A stretch of 10,883 bases of DNA from Eubacterium sp. Lineage in GTDB: Bacteria > Bacillota > Clostridia > Oscillospirales > Acutalibacteraceae. The position numbers and the translations under genes are program-made. Shown one piece after another: positions 7,366 to 10,883 of this stretch; the stretch's first letter is position 1, and each line of letters starts with the position of its first letter. Location: assembly GCA_017543725.1 (NCBI GenBank), contig JAFYFO010000239.1, positions 1 through 10,883 on the forward strand, given 5' to 3'. The notes beneath the pieces are model-generated. The model searched no databases and had not been told where the DNA came from. It saw nothing but the letters and a program-made list of their open reading frames with translations.

Positions 7366-8880
7366 TTACTCTGCACCTTTATGGGATAATATAACCAGAA
7401 TTGTTTTGAAAAATATTTTTATATCAAGCATGGGCGACCATTCGTCGATATATTTGCAGTCGAGTTCAACAACTTTTTCGAAGTTTTCAATATCGCTTCT
7501 GCCGCTGACCTGCCACATCCCCGATATTCCGGGACGCATTGAAAGGCGCCTTTTATGCCTGCTTTCATATTGCTCAAATTCGTCAACAGTCGGCGGTCTT
7601 GTTCCGATAATGCTCATATCGCCTTTTAAAACATTGAAAAACTGAGGAAGTTCGTCAATGCTGTACTTTCTGATGAATCTGCCGACCTTGGTTATTCTCG
7701 GGTCGTCGTCCATCTTGAACATAAACCCGTCCATTTTATTTTCCGTCATCAGTTCGGATTTACGCTCTTCAGCGTCAACATACATTGAGCGCAGTTTATA
7801 TATGTTGAAGAGTCTGCCGTTTTTTCCAACCCTGAGTTGCTTGAAGAAAAGCGGACCTTCGGATTCTTTGAGAAGCGGAATTGCCGTTATCGCAATAATC
7901 GGAAGCGAAACAATGCAGCCAATTATTGAAAAGATTATATCAAGAAGTCTTTTAACGGCAAGCCATTTGTTTGAATAGGTTGAAGCCGCTTCAAATGTTG
8001 CCATTGGGTATCCGGCGTAGGTTTTACATCTGATGTTGTCAAACTTGCTTTCATCAAGCATTTTAACAAGCGAGGGAATGTTGATATGAACCGAAATACC
8101 CATATCTTCAAGTTCCTCAATTATTGGCTGAACCTGCATAGCGTCTTTATAATTAACATTGATGAATATTTCATCAAGGGGGGCTGAGCGAATCCAGTCC
8201 ATAAAATTCTCGTCGCTTGAAACAACGGGAATATCGCATATATCGCTTTTCGGTTTGGTTTTAACAGCGGTCGCAGTTGAGGAAACAGGTGAGGAGTTTT
8301 CCGCGCTTTCGAGTTTAGCATAGGAGAAATCGCCGTTTTCGCAAAAATCGTCGAGAAGAACAATTCCCGAAACCCTCGTTGACCAATCCGCTTTAACTCC
8401 CGAAACAAAACTTTCGGCAATGTCGCTTGTTGTTATAATTCCTGCAATCGAGGCAATTCTGCTTGAGGTGAACTGCCTTGTTAAATATCTTTTGAGGAAA
8501 TATCTTGCGCCGGTGCTGAAAACAATGAAAAGCGCAAGCGCGGAGATAAACATATATCTTGATTCAATAATCGGATTCTTGATGAAAAGAAGAAACGCCG
8601 AGAAAATAAGATATGTAAGGATTCCGTTTTTTAAAACGGATAAAAATTCCGCCCGCCTGTTTCTGTCGTGAATGTCAATACTGCTGTAGAAGCCGCCTGC
8701 GTTGATTGCAAAAGCAAAGAACAGCGCCGCATAGTATCTTACCCATTCAGCGGCAGGGAAATCAACGATTTTATAGATAACATATCTGAAAAACAGAAAG
8801 GATATTAAATTCGCTGAAGCAAGGCATATTAAATCCGTTGAAAATTCAAACCAGAATTGTATTCTTGCTCGCTTGTTCAT
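7366..8880 (-). CDS. Exopolysaccharide polyprenyl glycosylphosphotransferase (WbaP/CpsE-type priming enzyme)
   Basis: This 504-residue membrane enzyme is predicted to move a sugar-1-phosphate from a UDP-sugar to undecaprenyl phosphate, the first step of repeat-unit synthesis. Four hydrophobic segments lie near 12-32, 45-64, 84-101 and 109-128, then a soluble CoA-binding-like domain at about 140-290. A membrane helix beginning VKRLLDIIFSIIGC (about 313-340) follows, and then the catalytic domain. That domain shows QLRVGKNG, YKLRSM, DDDPRITKVGRFIRKYSIDE, the DELPQ segment near 409-413, GTRPP near 426-430 and RPGISGMWQVSGRS at 449-462. These are the conserved motifs of the family, including the Asp-Glu catalytic pair. 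A Ser/Thr-rich low-complexity linker lies in the middle domain near 190-213. AAAGGTGA precedes the ATG, 23 bp after the kinase gene. Glucose, galactose or an N-acetyl sugar are all possible donors. Confidence 0.95.
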   Translation of the reverse strand: MNKRARIQFWFEFSTDLICLASANLISFLFFRYVIYKIVDFPAAEWVRYYAALFFAFAINAGGFYSSIDIHDRNRRAEFLSVLKNGILTYLIFSAFLLFIKNPIIESRYMFISALALFIVFSTGARYFLKRYLTRQFTSSRIASIAGIITTSDIAESFVSGVKADWSTRVSGIVLLDDFCENGDFSYAKLESAENSSPVSSTATAVKTKPKSDICDIPVVSSDENFMDWIRSAPLDEIFINVNYKDAMQVQPIIEELEDMGISVHINIPSLVKMLDESKFDNIRCKTYAGYPMATFEAASTYSNKWLAVKRLLDIIFSIIGCIVSLPIIAITAIPLLKESEGPLFFKQLRVGKNGRLFNIYKLRSMYVDAEERKSELMTENKMDGFMFKMDDDPRITKVGRFIRKYSIDELPQFFNVLKGDMSIIGTRPPTVDEFEQYESRHKRRLSMRPGISGMWQVSGRSDIENFEKVVELDCKYIDEWSPMLDIKIFFKTILVILSHKGAE

Positions 8881-8903
8881 TAAATCACCTTTAGTCTGAC
8901 TAA

Positions 8904-9659
8904 TTATTTGTTGTAGCCGTAACTGTATTTGTAGTTATACTTATACTGATACTGGCGATAATAGGAATAGTACTTCTTCTTGTCCGAATTTGCGTCGTTA
9001 AGAACAAAGCCGAGGATGTTTGCCTCGATGTTTTCAAGAATTGAAACAGAAGCCTTAACATCATTGATATTCGTTGTGTCCGTTTTAACGATGATGATAT
9101 ATCCCGTAACCTTCTGAGCAAAAAGCGTTGAATCGGTTACAATGTTAATCGGCGGTGTATCAATGAAAACGCAGTCGTAATGTTCTCTGACGAAATCAAG
9201 AAGTTTGTCCATCCTGTTTGATGAAAGAAGTTCCGCAGGGTTCGGAGGAATTTTTCCCGCGGTTAAAACCGAAAGATTTTCAATTCCTGTTTTTGAAACG
9301 GAAATATTATCGGTTAATCCTGCAAGAATTTCGGAAAGTCCGTTTTTTACGGGAATGGAAAACATTCTGTGCATCGTTGGATTTCTCATATCCGAATCAA
9401 TAAGAAGAGTTTTCTTGCCCATCTGAGCAAAACTGACAGCAAGGTTTGTTGCGTTTATTGTTTTTCCGTTGTTTGCGGTGGGGCTTGTAACAACAAAAAC
9501 GGGGCATTTTTCTCCCTGCTGAATAAAGAGCAGGTTTGTTCTTATTGAGTTATACGCCTCTTTAACATTGAAAGGGGAGTCGGCGCAAAGAATTTTATGA
9601 GGGTCCGATTTGCTGAAACCTTTTGTTTCGTTTCTTTTTTTCTTTTTGTTTAAACTCAT
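8904..9659 (-). CDS. CpsD/CapB-family bacterial tyrosine autokinase
   Basis: The 251-residue cytoplasmic ATPase has EAYNSIRTN at 34-42 (oligomerisation motif), a Walker A at 59-67 (SPTANNGKT), Walker A' at 85-94 (LLIDSDMRNP) and Walker B at 163-170 (CVFIDTPP), in the order typical of BY-kinases. The end is extremely tyrosine-rich: 11 of the last 23 residues (229-251) are Tyr, spaced by K, S, R, Q, N and G; this is the expected autophosphorylation tail. The family pairs with a Wzz-like membrane activator to control polymer length and export by cycles of phosphorylation. The gene overlaps that partner by 4 bp (ATGA), with AAAGGAGA nine bases ahead. The Walker A has NN where the usual pattern is G-rich before GK, a mild deviation. 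No dedicated phosphatase gene is visible in the window. Confidence 0.95.
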   Translation of the reverse strand: MSLNKKKKRNETKGFSKSDPHKILCADSPFNVKEAYNSIRTNLLFIQQGEKCPVFVVTSPTANNGKTINATNLAVSFAQMGKKTLLIDSDMRNPTMHRMFSIPVKNGLSEILAGLTDNISVSKTGIENLSVLTAGKIPPNPAELLSSNRMDKLLDFVREHYDCVFIDTPPINIVTDSTLFAQKVTGYIIIVKTDTTNINDVKASVSILENIEANILGFVLNDANSDKKKYYSYYRQYQYKYNYKYSYGYNK

Positions 9660-10462
9660 TTCTTCGCGTCTCCTTTCATAGATTGTATGTTTTCAAGTAT
9701 TTCGCTGCTTGGCTTAACGGAAGAATCCGACAGCGCCGCACTTCCTGCGGACGAGCCGTCCGAAGCGGAAGTAACACTTTCAAGCCTCGGAATCGTTCCG
9801 AGAATCGGAATATCGAAAACTCTTTCAAGGTCTTTGCCGTTTGTTATCGTTGTGTCGAAAACTTCATAGATGAAGAAGGCTGCAAAGGAAAGAATAAAAC
9901 CTGCAAGCGCTCCGACAACCGTGTTTTTCTTCAAATTCGGCGAGGAGGGCTTTGTCGGGCGTTTTGCATAGTCGATAACCGAAACGCCGCCGCCGTTAAC
10001 TATTCTGACGATTTCCTGCGGAGCAATTTTTGCAATCGAGTTTGCAATCTTTGCCGAAAGTGCGGGGTCTTTTGAATTAACGGTGACCTGAAAAGCCATT
10101 GTTTCTTCAACAGGAGTTGTTGTTATCATTCCTCTGAGTTTTGAACCCGAACTGACTTGAACATCTTCCGCAACCTTGTCCAGAACCGTGTCTGTTTTAA
10201 TAACATAGATGCAGAAATTAACAAGTTTTTCAGCCGCGTCGAGTTCCGCGCGGTCGATTGAAGAACTTGTTGAAACGGTGTCGGTTGAGTTCTGAACATA
10301 AAACTTTGCCGTTGCCGAATATGTGGGGTCAATAAAAAAATGGGTGAATAATCCCGAAACAGCGCCGCAAAAAACAGTTATCAGCAAAACATAAACTATT
10401 TTTGTTCGCAGCATATAAACTATTTTGCCTAAATCAATATCAATTTCTCTGACTTCTTCCAT
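9656..10462 (-). CDS. Wzz/CpsC-like polysaccharide chain-length adaptor and kinase activator
   Basis: The 268-residue membrane protein has a cytoplasmic start with DIDLGKIVYMLRTK, a first helix at about 22-43, and an extracellular domain opening with DPTYSATAKFYV (45-56). A proline motif RPTKPSSPN (168-176) and a second helix at about 181-199 follow. After the second helix comes FDIPILGTIPR (216-226), normal for this family, and then a Ser-rich tail of about 40 residues. It is expected to sit in the membrane, activate the adjacent kinase through its cytoplasmic C-terminus and set polymer length. The start ATG at 10460-10462 is chosen because GGAGG lies five bases upstream and the promoter leaves a 28-nt leader. 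A longer frame beginning at a TTG at 10525 would use the -35 box as codons. This is the first gene of the operon. Confidence 0.93.
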   Translation of the reverse strand: MEEVREIDIDLGKIVYMLRTKIVYVLLITVFCGAVSGLFTHFFIDPTYSATAKFYVQNSTDTVSTSSSIDRAELDAAEKLVNFCIYVIKTDTVLDKVAEDVQVSSGSKLRGMITTTPVEETMAFQVTVNSKDPALSAKIANSIAKIAPQEIVRIVNGGGVSVIDYAKRPTKPSSPNLKKNTVVGALAGFILSFAAFFIYEVFDTTITNGKDLERVFDIPILGTIPRLESVTSASDGSSAGSAALSDSSVKPSSEILENIQSMKGDAKK

Positions 10463-10467
10463 ACTTT

Positions 10468-10472
10468 CCTCC
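10468..10472 (-). promoter_or_regulatory. Ribosome binding site of the first operon gene
   Basis: GGAGG on the minus strand, five bases before the ATG at 10460-10462. It fixes the start of the Wzz-like protein and is the strongest ribosome site in the window, fitting the lead gene of the operon. Confidence 0.85.
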
Positions 10473-10496
10473 GATTTACATAGTAATTCAAAAAAC

Positions 10497-10525
10497 ATTA
10501 TATCAATATAAATTAGCAATGTCAA
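10497..10525 (-). promoter_or_regulatory. Consensus sigma-A promoter of the polysaccharide operon
   Basis: On the minus strand TTGACA (10520-10525) is followed by exactly 17 bp and then TATAAT (10497-10502), both perfect matches to the housekeeping consensus. Transcription should begin near 10490, giving a leader of about 28 nt before the first gene. There is no room for a leader hairpin, riboswitch or antiterminator target. It is the only plausible promoter between the RNase Y terminator and the operon and probably drives all ten visible genes. Confidence 0.87.
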
Positions 10526-10570
10526 TTAATTATAATATAATATTAATAATTATTTAAAATGTAAATTTTA
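10526..10570 (-). promoter_or_regulatory. Possible UP element: AT-only stretch upstream of the -35 box
   Basis: The 45 bases immediately upstream of the -35 box (to the right on the + strand) are nearly all A and T, with alternating short A and T runs, as in UP elements that bind the RNA polymerase alpha subunit. It includes an imperfect palindrome built around two ATTAAT words (10525-10547). The UP reading is inferred from composition and position only; an operator cannot be excluded. Confidence 0.4.
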
Positions 10571-10572
10571 GC

Positions 10573-10622
10573 AAAAACATAAAAAGGCTTCTGTTTCGCG
10601 CGTTGCGAAGCAAAAGCCTTTT
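10573..10622 (-). terminator. Rho-independent terminator after RNase Y
   Basis: Ten bases after the RNase Y stop, the minus strand folds into a long hairpin. AAAAGGCTT (10614-10622) pairs with AAGCCTTTT (10582-10590), continuing through a short imperfect step to TTCGC/GCGAA around an AACGC loop. A T-rich tail (10573-10586, TTTTTATGTTTTT) follows. It separates RNase Y transcription from the polysaccharide promoter. The + strand side also has a T-rich tract, so it could stop transcripts arriving from either direction. Confidence 0.9.
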
Positions 10623-10632
10623 GGTTTTTATT

Positions 10633-10883
10633 TTATTTTGCAATGTCGGAAGTTCTGCTTTCCCTGATTATGTTAACCATAATCTGACCGGGATATTCCA
10701 TTTCTTCCTCAATTCTCTTAACTATTTCTCTTGCAATAAGAGGCATCTTCTGGTCGCTGATAACTTCGGGTTTAACCATAACGCGAACTTCACGGCCTGC
10801 CTGAATTGCATAAGCCTTTTCAACGCCGTTGAAACTTGAAGAAATCTCCTCAAGTTGCTGAAGGCGCTTGATATAGTTTTCAA
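10633..10883 (-). CDS. rny: Ribonuclease Y, C-terminal end (5' part outside window)
   Basis: The last 83 codons are visible, ending TAA at 10633-10635. The translation contains [20 protein letters not shown], then [17 protein letters not shown], an [19 protein letters not shown] segment and a final [10 protein letters not shown]. These closely match the C-terminus of RNase Y from Bacillus and other Bacillota. RNase Y is the membrane-anchored endoribonuclease that starts mRNA decay; the anchor, KH and HD domains lie outside the window, so their integrity cannot be judged. It is a housekeeping gene with its own terminator and marks the chromosomal border of the polysaccharide locus. Confidence 0.95.
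   Translation of the reverse strand, partial: ENYIKRLQQLEEISSSFNGVEKAYAIQAGREVRVMVKPEVISDQKMPLIAREIVKRIEEEMEYPGQIMVNIIRESRTSDIAK

Noticed and set aside
10463..10525. Longer start for the Wzz-like protein (21 extra residues from 10525)
   Set aside because: It would begin with TTG, which is the first half of the TTGACA -35 box, and has no ribosome site; the internal ATG has GGAGG five bases ahead.
10525..10547. Operator palindrome built on two ATTAAT words
   Set aside because: The two halves match imperfectly and almost any stretch of nearly pure A/T shows such symmetry; kept only as a possible UP element.
10463..10632. LoaP/ops-type antitermination leader or an invertible promoter
   Set aside because: The leader is about 28 nt with no hairpin, and no long inverted repeats flank the promoter.
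1..10883. CRISPR arrays, tRNA or rRNA genes, insertion sequences
   Set aside because: No spaced direct repeats, tRNA-like folds, transposase motifs or terminal inverted repeats were seen; coding sequence fills almost the whole window.

Overview
The window holds most of one large exopolysaccharide or capsule biosynthesis operon, read entirely from the minus strand (right to left), next to the 3' end of a housekeeping RNase Y gene. The likely host is a member of the Bacillota, probably an anaerobic gut-type clostridium. The reasons are the Bacillota-type RNase Y tail, the split Wzz-like adaptor plus separate CpsD-type tyrosine kinase (enterobacteria fuse these into one Wzc), the AGGAGG-like ribosome sites, a textbook sigma-A promoter and moderately AT-rich DNA. 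The exact genus cannot be read from the window.

Layout, in transcription order. At the right edge the RNase Y gene (10633-10883, 5' end outside) stops and is followed by a strong intrinsic terminator (about 10573-10622). After an AT-rich stretch there is a perfect consensus promoter (10497-10525; TTGACA, 17 bp, TATAAT) with a leader of only about 28 nt. The operon then runs: Wzz/CpsC-like chain-length adaptor (9656-10462), CpsD-like tyrosine autokinase (8904-9659), polyprenyl-phosphate sugar-1-phosphate transferase (7366-8880), a GT4 glycosyltransferase (6253-7362), a second GT4 with a cysteine cluster (5043-6242), a radical SAM/SPASM-type protein (3910-5043), a third GT4 (2705-3907), a GT2 (1640-2677), a Wzy-like polymerase (317-1630), and the start of a GT32-like glycosyltransferase (1-315) that runs off the left edge. 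Genes overlap by up to 4 bp or are separated by at most 27 bp, with no internal terminator, so they are almost certainly one transcript of at least ten genes.

How they work together (inference from families): the sugar-1-phosphate transferase primes undecaprenyl phosphate, and the GT4, GT2 and GT32 enzymes add further sugars on the cytoplasmic face. A flippase, not seen here and presumably further left, would export the repeat unit. The Wzy-like protein would polymerise it, and the Wzz/kinase pair would control length and export. With one priming enzyme and five glycosyltransferases visible, a repeat unit of up to about six sugars is possible. The radical SAM protein in the middle of the glycosyltransferase block has no assignable substrate and is the most interesting part of the window. 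It has no peptide precursor beside it, which makes a sugar- or lipid-modifying role more likely than peptide maturation.
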